In this document: positions 33,235 to 40,932 of the stretch, one piece after another
How the letters are laid out: each line of letters starts with the position of its first letter
Numbering within the stretch: position 1 is the stretch's first letter
Assembly: GCA_013287815.1 (NCBI GenBank)
Contig: JABDDC010000008.1
Span: forward strand, 1-61,674
From: Chlamydiota bacterium
GTDB taxonomy: Bacteria > Chlamydiota > Chlamydiia > Chlamydiales > Parachlamydiaceae
Length of the DNA stretch: 61,674 nt
Direction of reading: 5' to 3'
Notes under the pieces: model-generated
Databases searched by the model: none
What the model was told of the DNA's origin: nothing
The model's input: only the letters and a program-made list of their open reading frames with translations
Translations under genes and position numbers: made by a program

Positions 33235-33394
33235 AAACGGCGATTGGAGCCGGCCAAGAAGCACAATCCATTCCCCTGATAAATTTATAGTGCATACTCG
33301 TCTCCTTTTTAATGATTCGGAGTTCCTAATTCTGAATTTTTATTTAACCTAAAACAGCAATTGGAGCCAGCCAGGAAGCGCAATCTATTGAACC
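33235..33394. repeat. Duplicated ~40-bp segment (two direct copies)
   Basis: AAACRGCRATTGGAGCCRGCCARGAAGCRCAATCYATT occurs at 33235-33276 and 33352-33394, about 85% identical. On the minus strand both copies read in frame as D-C-A-S-W-x-A-P-I-A-V. The inner copy lies just before the DUF4019 start and the outer copy ~75 bases further upstream. The outer copy's reading frame continues back to the Cys/His-rich gene's stop. Confidence 0.65.
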
Positions 33395-33481
33395 ATAATT
33401 ACTTGAGATGAGGCCATCATCATCGTTTGTGAATGTTCGGCCCCATCTCAATCTTGCATTTCTTGGCTCAGCCCAATGGCC

Positions 33482-33844
33482 TTAACTTTTTGACATAATG
33501 TTTTTCAACTTGTCTTCAAAATCCTGGCATCCTTTGAATTTTTCTTTTTTGTGCTTCCACCTTTCACGGTTAGCTTCACCAATGATCTTAGCCAATTCAT
33601 CAAGTTTATTATCATTCTTGAGAACCTGATCTTTGATTTTTTCCTTCAGAGCTTCCATCCAGGCGCAATCTGCCAGCTCTAGAAATTTTGCTGGAAAATC
33701 TGCGCAAGAATCTTTCCCTTGTGAATGACAACCACAAGAACAACTACTGTGGCAGCCGCAGGATGGGCATGATCCTGAACCGGGCCCACCAGACTCATGT
33801 CCATGAATTTGACAAGACGCATCGTGACAGTGATGATGACTCAT
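33482..33844 (-). CDS. Cys/His-rich small protein (metal-binding N-terminus)
   Basis: A 120-aa protein. Residues 1-47 contain an extreme density of His and Cys (HHHCHDASCQIHGH, then CPSCGCHSSCSCGCH), which should coordinate zinc, copper or similar ions. Residues 48-120 are a charged helical region (DCAWMEALKEKIKDQVLKN, and a final KEKFKGCQDFEDKLKNIM). No family is recognised. AGGAGG precedes the ATG. There is no signal peptide. It may be a metal store or chaperone, but that rests on composition only. After its TAA the same frame stays open for ~44 more codons through the duplicated segment. Confidence 0.7.
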   Translation of the reverse strand: MSHHHCHDASCQIHGHESGGPGSGSCPSCGCHSSCSCGCHSQGKDSCADFPAKFLELADCAWMEALKEKIKDQVLKNDNKLDELAKIIGEANRERWKHKKEKFKGCQDFEDKLKNIMSKS

Positions 33845-33997
33845 AGGAACCTCCTTTTGTTATTATTCTCCTATATTTTTTACTTTACTTAAAATAGAAA
33901 TAAATGCAATAAAATTTTCTGACATCAATTTTTCTATTGATATTTTTTTCTGCTTTAGCAGATCATCACAATTTGAGATTAAAACTAAGAGGAAATT

Positions 33998-34327
33998 ATG
34001 AATTCAAAGTCTATCGTCATATTAATTTTTGCCTTCATACTGGTATTTGGCGGGGTAATGGGATATATTAAGGTTGGAAGCTACGTTTCTATTATTACAG
34101 CTCTTGTATTTGCTTGTGGCTTAATTACTTGTGCATTATTAATTCAGCAAGGAAATAGTAAAGCCTACAAATTTGCCATCTTGCTAACCTTGATACTTCT
34201 CGCCTTTTTTGGTTATCGTTTTTCCCAAAATTTCCAGCTGATGCCCGGTGGTTTGATGACCTTGCTATCTTGCCTGACATGCCTATATTTGATTATTTGC
34301 AAGCCAATGTCAGTAGAAAAGCAGTAA
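33998..34327 (+). CDS. TMEM14 (UPF0136) family membrane protein
   Basis: A 109-aa protein with four membrane segments: IVILIFAFILVFGGVMGYI, SIITALVFACGLITCALLI, FAILLTLILLAFFGYRF and GLMTLLSCLTCLYLII. The G-G-x-M-G-Y-x-K-x-G-S turn after helix 1 and the F-x-P-G-G/x-L motif before helix 4 are the TMEM14 signature. The family is shared by chlamydiae, cyanobacteria/plastids and eukaryotes; in plants some members export fatty acids, but the bacterial role is open. GAGGAA precedes the ATG. A copy of the 84-bp repeat follows 3 bases after the stop. Confidence 0.82.
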   Translation: MNSKSIVILIFAFILVFGGVMGYIKVGSYVSIITALVFACGLITCALLIQQGNSKAYKFAILLTLILLAFFGYRFSQNFQLMPGGLMTLLSCLTCLYLIICKPMSVEKQ

Positions 34328-34330
34328 ACT

Positions 34331-34414
34331 TGCAAGGACCTCTCGCGGGATGTCAATTACGCTAAAAATTAAACACAGAGACACAGAGATCACAGAGAAA
34401 AACGGAGGACTTGA
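34331..34414 (+). repeat. 84-bp dispersed repeat, copy 2
   Basis: It runs from TGCAAGGACCTCTCGCGGGA to GGAGGACTTGA and is the partner of 22964-23047, about 90% identical without gaps. It fills the gap between the TMEM14 gene and the 3' end of the MATE gene. No coding capacity is evident. Confidence 0.85.
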
Positions 34415-34447
34415 ATGCGTGACTTTCAGGGCACGGGCACGAAATTA

Positions 34448-35827
34448 CTAAACCACAGCTTCTTTCCATCTTTCGCTGCGGAATCTATAGAAGTAAATGC
34501 ACGTCGAGGCGATGCCGTAGAAAGCAATCAGCATCCAGGTGATATCTGCCGGGGCACCCATGTGAAATACAAAGATATAGATAGGCAGCAAAGCAACAAG
34601 CCATGGGCCAGCCCCGCCTACTTTCATAATGAACTTGGTGTCACCCGCAGCTGTCAACAGGCCAATGAAAAACCAATTAAACCCATCAAACAAGAAAAAG
34701 AGCCATACCCAAAAGCAGGCAGAGTGAAGTGTCTGTATTGTTCCAGGACTGAGGGATTCCCCTTTTGCGAGGAATAAACTAATCAACGGTTCCGGATATC
34801 CTACTAAAATGAGCCCTAGAAGAGTAAAGGCTAACAAATAAAGCTTAAGTCCTGACCAAAGCAATTTCCAAATAAGATCGTGCTGTTTGGATCCGATAAA
34901 GTTAGCAGCAATAGCCGTCGCTCCTTTAGAAACACCTTCTGTCATAAAGGTAAAGAGAAAGAAGATGCTCTGAGAAATAGTCACAACAGTAATATAATCA
35001 GATCCAAGCTGGGTCATCAAATGGAAGATCAACACCCAAGCCAATAGTTCAAGGGTATGGGCAATGGCATTGGGTATACCAATGCTAAGGCTTTTCATAA
35101 AGAGGTGTTTATTATACTGCCAACGACCGGTCCCATTTAAGTCCCTGTTCTTTTTTCTGATAAAGGCGATGAAAAAGATGACAGCCTGACTGGTTTGGGC
35201 TACTCCAGTGGCAAGAGCGGCTCCTCCGATACCATAAGATGGAATCCACGGATCGACTCCAAAAATGAGGATCAAATCCAATAAGATATTGATTAAATTA
35301 GATAAAGCCATGATGCAAGTGACGAACTTAACCTTGCCCCTACCAATATAAAAGGCTGACAAAGCAGCCGATAAGGCAGTAAAGGGGCCAAAATACATCA
35401 AGTAACTGAAAAACTGGATTTCCAGGTCTGCATATCCCTGATGATGAAAAATATAGGGTCCGGCCCATAATCCCAAAGGGACAAACCATAAGACTGAGGC
35501 TATCGACAGCCAGATCATCTGCCAGACAGGCTGACCCAGCTTATCTTTTTTACCTGCCCCGTTGAACCGTCCTACAAATACTTCTGCTATGCTTACAGTA
35601 GCGATGATCCAGAACTGGAGTAGCTGTACTACGACTCCGCCATTGCCTGACGCATTCAAGGCTTCTAAGGAGTAGCGGGAGAGGAATATCCTATCCAGGA
35701 AAATCATCAAACTGACTGACATCAGGGAGATCATTAAAGGAAAAGAGATCGTCCAAAGCTCTCTCATTGAGCCTTGTGGATAGGGAGTTAGCCCCTTCTC
35801 AACTGCCAGTATAGACGGACGGAACAT
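34448..35827 (-). CDS. MATE-family efflux transporter
   Basis: About 459 aa and 12 membrane helices. MATE hallmarks are visible: MRELWTISFPLMISLMSVSL at helix 1, D-R-I-F-L-S-R-Y-S, FVGRFNGAGKKDKLGQPVWQ after helix 2, YFGPFTALSAALSAFYIGRG, and the mid-protein repeat (SIGIPNAIAHTLELLAW, KGATAIAANFIGSKQHDL). These proteins export drugs, metabolites or lipid precursors using H+ or Na+ gradients; the substrate is unknown. The start is uncertain: 35827 gives a sensible N-terminus, while ATGs at 35860 and 35887 are in frame without clear ribosome sites. It stands as a single gene. Confidence 0.88.
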   Translation of the reverse strand: MFRPSILAVEKGLTPYPQGSMRELWTISFPLMISLMSVSLMIFLDRIFLSRYSLEALNASGNGGVVVQLLQFWIIATVSIAEVFVGRFNGAGKKDKLGQPVWQMIWLSIASVLWFVPLGLWAGPYIFHHQGYADLEIQFFSYLMYFGPFTALSAALSAFYIGRGKVKFVTCIMALSNLINILLDLILIFGVDPWIPSYGIGGAALATGVAQTSQAVIFFIAFIRKKNRDLNGTGRWQYNKHLFMKSLSIGIPNAIAHTLELLAWVLIFHLMTQLGSDYITVVTISQSIFFLFTFMTEGVSKGATAIAANFIGSKQHDLIWKLLWSGLKLYLLAFTLLGLILVGYPEPLISLFLAKGESLSPGTIQTLHSACFWVWLFFLFDGFNWFFIGLLTAAGDTKFIMKVGGAGPWLVALLPIYIFVFHMGAPADITWMLIAFYGIASTCIYFYRFRSERWKEAVV

Positions 35828-36045
35828 GATAACCTGATTAGATATTAGATTTAAATGCATCCTAATGAATAGCAACCTCAATGTCAATTCCGAAAAAATG
35901 TATGATATATTCAGTTTTTTTTCACAGAGATAAAAAGCTGGATCGGAGATTTCGTAATTTTATTTAAATAAATAGTTACATAATAATATAAAAAAGAGTT
36001 ATAATAAATAGTAGGTTCTTAAGTTATTACAAGAGGTAAAATACT

Positions 36046-37452
36046 ATGGATCCTCAGATTAATTCATCAGGTGGAATGTGGGATAATTTTATTAATATAG
36101 CAAAAGATTATAAAAATAAGATTTTTCAAGAAATTAATGAAGTATATGTAGAACTAAAAATTAAGACAAAACTTTTTACTTTGAATAGTGAAGTTGAGTC
36201 TAAAATCCAGGATATCGTAAACCGGGTCATTAAAAGAATTAATGTCCAGGAGACTCAACTTATCCGGAATAAATACGAAATGACTCGGATACGCAAAATA
36301 GTCAATGAAAGCATTAGAGAGTCAACAGCCAGGGTCATCCAGCAAATATCTCAAAAACAAAATGTAGCCCATCAAAAAATAACAACTGAACAAGTAGTTA
36401 TGGATGATTCTTTTTTAGATATTGCCAGCAATAAAATTAAAGAAGGAATGAAAGAATTCACTTTTATAGGTGACAACCCTGAAGTGATCGATTTTATCCC
36501 TAACCATTTAAAAGAAGTCGTTAAAGAATATCGTGAACTAGCCCAAAAGGAAACAAAACCGGTTCTTGATTATCGTCCAGAGATGCAGATAGGTAAAAGA
36601 TTGACTACAAGCGATAAAGCAGTTAATGCAGCTAAAACTCTCTTAACACTAAGAGGAGCGCTTTATTTCTGGAAAGAAACCATGAAAAACGCAAAAGACG
36701 ACTATGAAAAGGCTATTAGTAGTCCGTATATAAATGAGAAGGGTAAGGCTAGAGAAAGATTAAAACTAACGACTACAAAAATTGCTGTTGGATTAGCATC
36801 TCGCCTTCACTATTGCATGACCTTTCCTTTTGAGATTTTAAAAAATATTGCGATAGAGTTACCAGTAAATTTATATCACATCGTTGTTTTAATACATAAA
36901 GATAGGGTTTCAAAAGTAAATAGATCCATTTTATATAAAACCGGAGATATTTTTAAAGCTAGTATGAAGGCCCTTTGGCTCATGACAAAAGCAAGTATCG
37001 GCAAGCTATTGGCTACTTCGATTACTTCAGTATCCTATATTACAATGGGAACTCGTAAAATTAATATGAACCCGTCTGCAAAAAGTATTCCACCAACGCT
37101 GCAGCAAACATTCCCCAGTCTAAAAATTGAAATTAGTCCGAAATTAAAGAGCTGGCATGGAATCTATTATCCTGTATTTGATCATCAATATAAAATAGCA
37201 CCCCATTACAAATACGCTTATATACTTAAAGTATTTCTTATTCAAATTCAAAATTTGGGTCATCCTATTGCAAAAACTTCAGTAAATTTAAGTGCAGAAC
37301 ATGAAATACGAAATATGAAAACGAAAAAGGTCATGAAAGTCAACGAACCTTCTGCTAAAAAAAGTATAAAACGGAATCAGGACATTGAATTGGGAGATCT
37401 TGGCAAAAGAAGGAGAAGAACAGTTTCCGGCAGAGAGAGCAATCAGGTATAA
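36046..37452 (+). CDS. 468-aa unknown helical protein with a basic, NLS-like tail
   Basis: AAGAGGT lies before the ATG. The protein is Lys/Ile-rich and mostly helical, with amphipathic or coiled-coil segments in residues 20-130. A moderately hydrophobic middle follows (RLHYCMTFPFEILKNIAIEL, then LYHIVVLIHKD). The C-terminal ~60 residues are strongly basic and disordered, with KKSIKRNQD and GKRRRRTVSGRE. The last is shaped like a nuclear-localisation signal followed by a kinase-type R-R-R-T-V-S site. No family is recognised and there is no signal peptide. A host-directed protein is possible, but this is inferred from composition. The gene is more AT-rich than its neighbours. Confidence 0.7.
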   Translation: MDPQINSSGGMWDNFINIAKDYKNKIFQEINEVYVELKIKTKLFTLNSEVESKIQDIVNRVIKRINVQETQLIRNKYEMTRIRKIVNESIRESTARVIQQISQKQNVAHQKITTEQVVMDDSFLDIASNKIKEGMKEFTFIGDNPEVIDFIPNHLKEVVKEYRELAQKETKPVLDYRPEMQIGKRLTTSDKAVNAAKTLLTLRGALYFWKETMKNAKDDYEKAISSPYINEKGKARERLKLTTTKIAVGLASRLHYCMTFPFEILKNIAIELPVNLYHIVVLIHKDRVSKVNRSILYKTGDIFKASMKALWLMTKASIGKLLATSITSVSYITMGTRKINMNPSAKSIPPTLQQTFPSLKIEISPKLKSWHGIYYPVFDHQYKIAPHYKYAYILKVFLIQIQNLGHPIAKTSVNLSAEHEIRNMKTKKVMKVNEPSAKKSIKRNQDIELGDLGKRRRRTVSGRESNQV

Positions 37453-37594
37453 AATTGACATCATGTCCGTTTTTAACCCACTAATCCTAAGAATATTAAA
37501 AAATATAAATCATAACTTGTATGATAAGTTAGATGAATGATAGAATGAGACGTGTTTAAAAGTTTAACCAAAGGAAGTTAGATTCTAGTCCATA

Positions 37595-39010
37595 ATGATT
37601 AGTTCTTCTACACCAAATACTTTGAAGCAGTTTTGGGGGCTCCTGACGAATCGTTGGGCTTTCGGTTGTATTGCTTTGCTCACAGTGCAACAGCTAATAG
37701 AAGCGTCTGCGACTATATGGCTTGTGACAATGATGAAAAAAATCATTGCCGGAGAAGCGTTCTTCCCCTACCTATTTTTTTATTTAGGATCCTTGTGTTT
37801 TCCTTATATTCCCGGCTGCATCGCAAACATATTTAAGATTAGCTGGAAGCAGGAAGCGCAACGATTTTTCATTAATGCTTTTGTCTCTTCGAATAGAAAT
37901 CAGATTGGCGAATGGAATAACAAAGGGATCAAAGAGGAGAAGCTGACCATCCTGACTGCGGAAGGTCCAACCGCTTTAATTGCCTTGATCGATTATGTTT
38001 TTGACCTCTACGGATATCTCTTAAGCGTTTTCTTTAATATTTTCGCCCTTTCGATTGTGGTAGAGCCTCTTTTCGGACTTGCCTATGGAGTCAGCGTCGT
38101 CACAGTATTCGTCGTGATGAAATTGAAAAAACGTATGCAGCAGCGCCTTACAAAAAAAGCTCTTACAGCCCGTATAGACCTTTATCAGTCATTGTTAGCA
38201 TCATGGGATAACGTCCTTCTCGGCAACCGCTACAACTTTAAGCTATGGGAAGACAAGACAACACAAAGACTGAACCGTTGCTTGCAGAAAAACGTAGCCT
38301 TGGAGCGCTTTGACCAGGTTTTAGCCATTGTCATATCGCTGATGACCTCTATCCCCTCTTTGGCTGTGGTCATCTACTATGTCTATGAAAACAGATTCAG
38401 CGTCCCTAATCTGTCTGCCTTTTTGGTCACCTTGCCGGTCCTGTTCATCATCCTTTCGTACACCTATCAGACACTCAGCTTATTGTTTCGTTGGGCCATG
38501 CATAAAAGTAAGCTGGTATCCATCTACAAGGCCATCGAACCGATCCCCGCCTCACACACTGCCATGGAAATGAAGGTCAAGTGGTCAAAGATCCAGGTTT
38601 CCCTTTCTACAGTGGCCCCTCAAGACCACATATCTGTTCCCGGACCCTTCTGCATTACTTCCTGGACGGATCTGATAACACAGACAAAACAGTCAGGAAG
38701 GATCACATTGCGTGGAGAAAACGGTGCGGGCAAATCCACACTGCTCATGCTCATTAAAAACGAACTGAATGACCGGGCCTTCTTCCTGCCGACACAAAAT
38801 CAGCTGAGTTTTATCTCAGAAACAAATAAGCATTCAACTGGTGAATCGTTGAAGAATCGCCTGATGGAAATCCTTGAAAGGGTTGATGTCGACGTCCTGT
38901 TGCTAGACGAGTGGGATGCCAACCTCGACAGTGACAACCAGGAGAAGCTCTCAATTCTCATCGATGAGCTTGCCGAGAAGAAGTGTGTAGTCGAGGTCAG
39001 ACACAGATAA
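37595..39010 (+). CDS. ABC exporter half-transporter with an unusual nucleotide-binding domain
   Basis: A 471-aa single-chain half transporter: about six membrane helices in residues 20-300, then an ATPase domain. Walker A is GENGAGKS (374-381), a Q-loop candidate is L-P-T-Q-N-Q-L (398-404), Walker B plus catalytic Glu is VLLLDEWDANLD (434-445), and the switch His is in E-V-R-H-R at the very end (H470). The signature motif reads H-S-T-G-E-S instead of LSGGQ, and the whole ATPase domain is short (~140 residues). It would need to dimerise. The outer-membrane factor gene 27 bases downstream suggests a joint export route. The substrate is unknown. Confidence 0.82.
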   Translation: MISSSTPNTLKQFWGLLTNRWAFGCIALLTVQQLIEASATIWLVTMMKKIIAGEAFFPYLFFYLGSLCFPYIPGCIANIFKISWKQEAQRFFINAFVSSNRNQIGEWNNKGIKEEKLTILTAEGPTALIALIDYVFDLYGYLLSVFFNIFALSIVVEPLFGLAYGVSVVTVFVVMKLKKRMQQRLTKKALTARIDLYQSLLASWDNVLLGNRYNFKLWEDKTTQRLNRCLQKNVALERFDQVLAIVISLMTSIPSLAVVIYYVYENRFSVPNLSAFLVTLPVLFIILSYTYQTLSLLFRWAMHKSKLVSIYKAIEPIPASHTAMEMKVKWSKIQVSLSTVAPQDHISVPGPFCITSWTDLITQTKQSGRITLRGENGAGKSTLLMLIKNELNDRAFFLPTQNQLSFISETNKHSTGESLKNRLMEILERVDVDVLLLDEWDANLDSDNQEKLSILIDELAEKKCVVEVRHR

Positions 39011-39016
39011 TAAAAG

Positions 39017-39122
39017 ATGAAGGTGGAAGGATGAAGGATGAAACCAGAAAAAAGTAATTGGATCAGAAAGCTAGGACACTATTTTTCATCCTTTATCATT
39101 CATCCTTTATCCTTTATCCTTT
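39017..39122. repeat. Inverted simple repeat (GGATGAA / TTCATCC-CTTTATC)
   Basis: GGAAGGATGAAGGATGAAAC (from ~39027) around the start codon faces TTCATCCTTTATCATTCATCC and CTTTATCCTTTATCC (39083-39120) inside the coding region. The right part encodes the hydrophobic core of the signal peptide of the outer-membrane factor. Confidence 0.6.
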
Positions 39123-40615
39123 TGCTTATGTTATGCGGCTGCCACTTAATTAAAAGGTACGAGGGACCGGTGGCGCCGGTTCCTGACGAGTGGAAAAATG
39201 AACATAATGAAGGTGAACTGTACGCTGCGTGCATGTATAACCTGGGAAACTGGTGGGAAGTTTTTGATGATCCGGTCCTCAGTTACCTTGAAGAATATGC
39301 TATTGAATCTAATAACAACCTTTGGGCTGCACTGGAAAAGATTGTACAAGCCAGGGCTGTAGCGCTAGAAAATAAGTCATACCTCTACCCCCAAGTCAAC
39401 TTTGCCCCTTCGATGACCCGTTATGGGATGCTTTTCCTTAACCCATTAAGTCAGTCTATTGGAAGCGGCCAATCAGGAGCCGCGACGGCGGCAGGATCAG
39501 CTAGCAGCGGAGCTGGCGCTCCGGCTGCGGCGACAACACCAGCAGCCCCCAACATCTCCAGTTTACTTGGATCGATCCCTTCCATCTTCAGAGTGAAGGA
39601 ATCGCAGTATGAACTCCCTTTCAATATGAGCTATGAGTTAGACATATGGAGCAAGCTGCAAAGCGCCTACGACGCCTCCTATTACCAATACGAAGCGACG
39701 ATTGACGATTATATCAACGTCTACATGACAATGACAGCAGACGTTGCCACCAATTATTTTATCTTACGCAACCTCGATGCACAGCAAGATATATTGGAAC
39801 GGACCATTGGATCCCGTCAAAAAGGCTACGACATCAATCTGACAAGATATAACGCAGGAATTATTGCTGACTTAGATGTCGCCAACGCCGAAGTGGAACT
39901 GGCGCGGGCACAAGCGGATAATATAGACATCAGAAGACAGCGGCTGTTACAAGAAAATATCATCGCCACATTAATAGGAACGCCGGCGTCAGAATTTTCT
40001 TTAGAGCGGAATCCTCTAGCAGAAGGGCCCCCTGCCATTCCAACTATCTTGCCATCAGAACTGTTAAGGCGTCGTCCAGATATCGCTGCGGCTGAAAGAC
40101 AACTAGCTGCCTCTTATGCTAATATCGAAGTCGCCTATGCAGCCTTTTTTCCTTCAGTTAATTTAAACGCAGCTCTAGGGCTGGAAAGTCCGTTCGCTCA
40201 CTTGCTATTCGACTGGAAAGCACGCTTATGGCAGGTTGGAGTCAGCGCGATGCAATCGGTCTTCGATGGGGGCTACCGTAGCGCTAATCTTGAATATATG
40301 AGATCGGCCTTCAGGCAAGCCTACGCCAATTATGAAGAGTCAGTCCTGCAAGGATTCAAAGATGTCGAGGACGCCCTAGTCACCATCAAGGAAAAGGGAG
40401 CGCAGTATAATGCGCTGACCCGTGCCGTCAAAGCGGCCGGCACTACCCTCAATCTTTCGCAGGAACGGTACGACCACGGCCTGATCAACTACTTGAACGT
40501 CGTCGACGCTGAAAGGACTCTTCTCGAAGTGGAACAAACTCACATACAGTCTCTCGGCGACCAGTACACCGGCACAATCAACCTAATCCGCGCCATGGGC
40601 GGCTGCTGGAACTGA
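39038..40615 (+). CDS. NodT/TolC-type outer-membrane efflux lipoprotein
   Basis: A 525-aa outer-membrane factor. A lipoprotein signal ends at LLMLCGC (Cys ~35), after which R-Y-E-G-P..P-D-E-W is typical of the NodT class. Two repeats of the OEP helical-barrel motif follow (EEYAIESNNNLWAALEKIVQ and LLRRRPDIAAAERQLAASYANI, then FPSVNLNAALG and LSQERYDHGLINYLNVVDAE). An unusual Ala/Gly/Ser/Pro-rich insert (residues ~145-180) lies in the first half. OMFs form the exit duct of tripartite pumps. Here the neighbour is an ABC half-transporter, and no membrane-fusion protein is in the window. Part of the signal peptide is encoded by a simple repeat. Confidence 0.9.
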   Translation: MKPEKSNWIRKLGHYFSSFIIHPLSFILLLMLCGCHLIKRYEGPVAPVPDEWKNEHNEGELYAACMYNLGNWWEVFDDPVLSYLEEYAIESNNNLWAALEKIVQARAVALENKSYLYPQVNFAPSMTRYGMLFLNPLSQSIGSGQSGAATAAGSASSGAGAPAAATTPAAPNISSLLGSIPSIFRVKESQYELPFNMSYELDIWSKLQSAYDASYYQYEATIDDYINVYMTMTADVATNYFILRNLDAQQDILERTIGSRQKGYDINLTRYNAGIIADLDVANAEVELARAQADNIDIRRQRLLQENIIATLIGTPASEFSLERNPLAEGPPAIPTILPSELLRRRPDIAAAERQLAASYANIEVAYAAFFPSVNLNAALGLESPFAHLLFDWKARLWQVGVSAMQSVFDGGYRSANLEYMRSAFRQAYANYEESVLQGFKDVEDALVTIKEKGAQYNALTRAVKAAGTTLNLSQERYDHGLINYLNVVDAERTLLEVEQTHIQSLGDQYTGTINLIRAMGGCWN

Positions 40616-40776
40616 AGATAAGACATTAGGCTAAAGCATACGCAAGTTCCGGCCCTTTTCACTAATTCCTTAGCATTATTCGCGCGACATTGATAAATAA
40701 TTACGCCGGTGCATCGCAGCTTGACAGTGCCACTAAAATTTCAAATAAGCTCTGTGACTAAATCAGGAGAAAAAAG

Positions 40777-40855
40777 TCAGTTGGAGCCATCTCTAACTGA
40801 CGTTTAGGCGTGAATCTTGCCAGTTATAACTAGGCAAAATCCAACGGGATTTTGC
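40777..40855. other. Two hairpins in the 317-base gap before the AsmA-like gene
   Basis: GTCAGTT.GAG pairs with CTC.AACTGAC (40777-40801), and GCAAAATCC pairs with GGATTTTGC (40834-40842/40847-40855). The first is a possible terminator remnant for the outer-membrane factor gene; neither is followed by a T-run. The rest of 40616-40932 shows no gene. Confidence 0.4.
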
Positions 40856-40932
40856 ATTCATAGCTCCTTTCTTTACAATTAAACGCGGCTCTTTTAGAAT
40901 AAATTAACGTTTAATTAAATAGGTCATTGACA

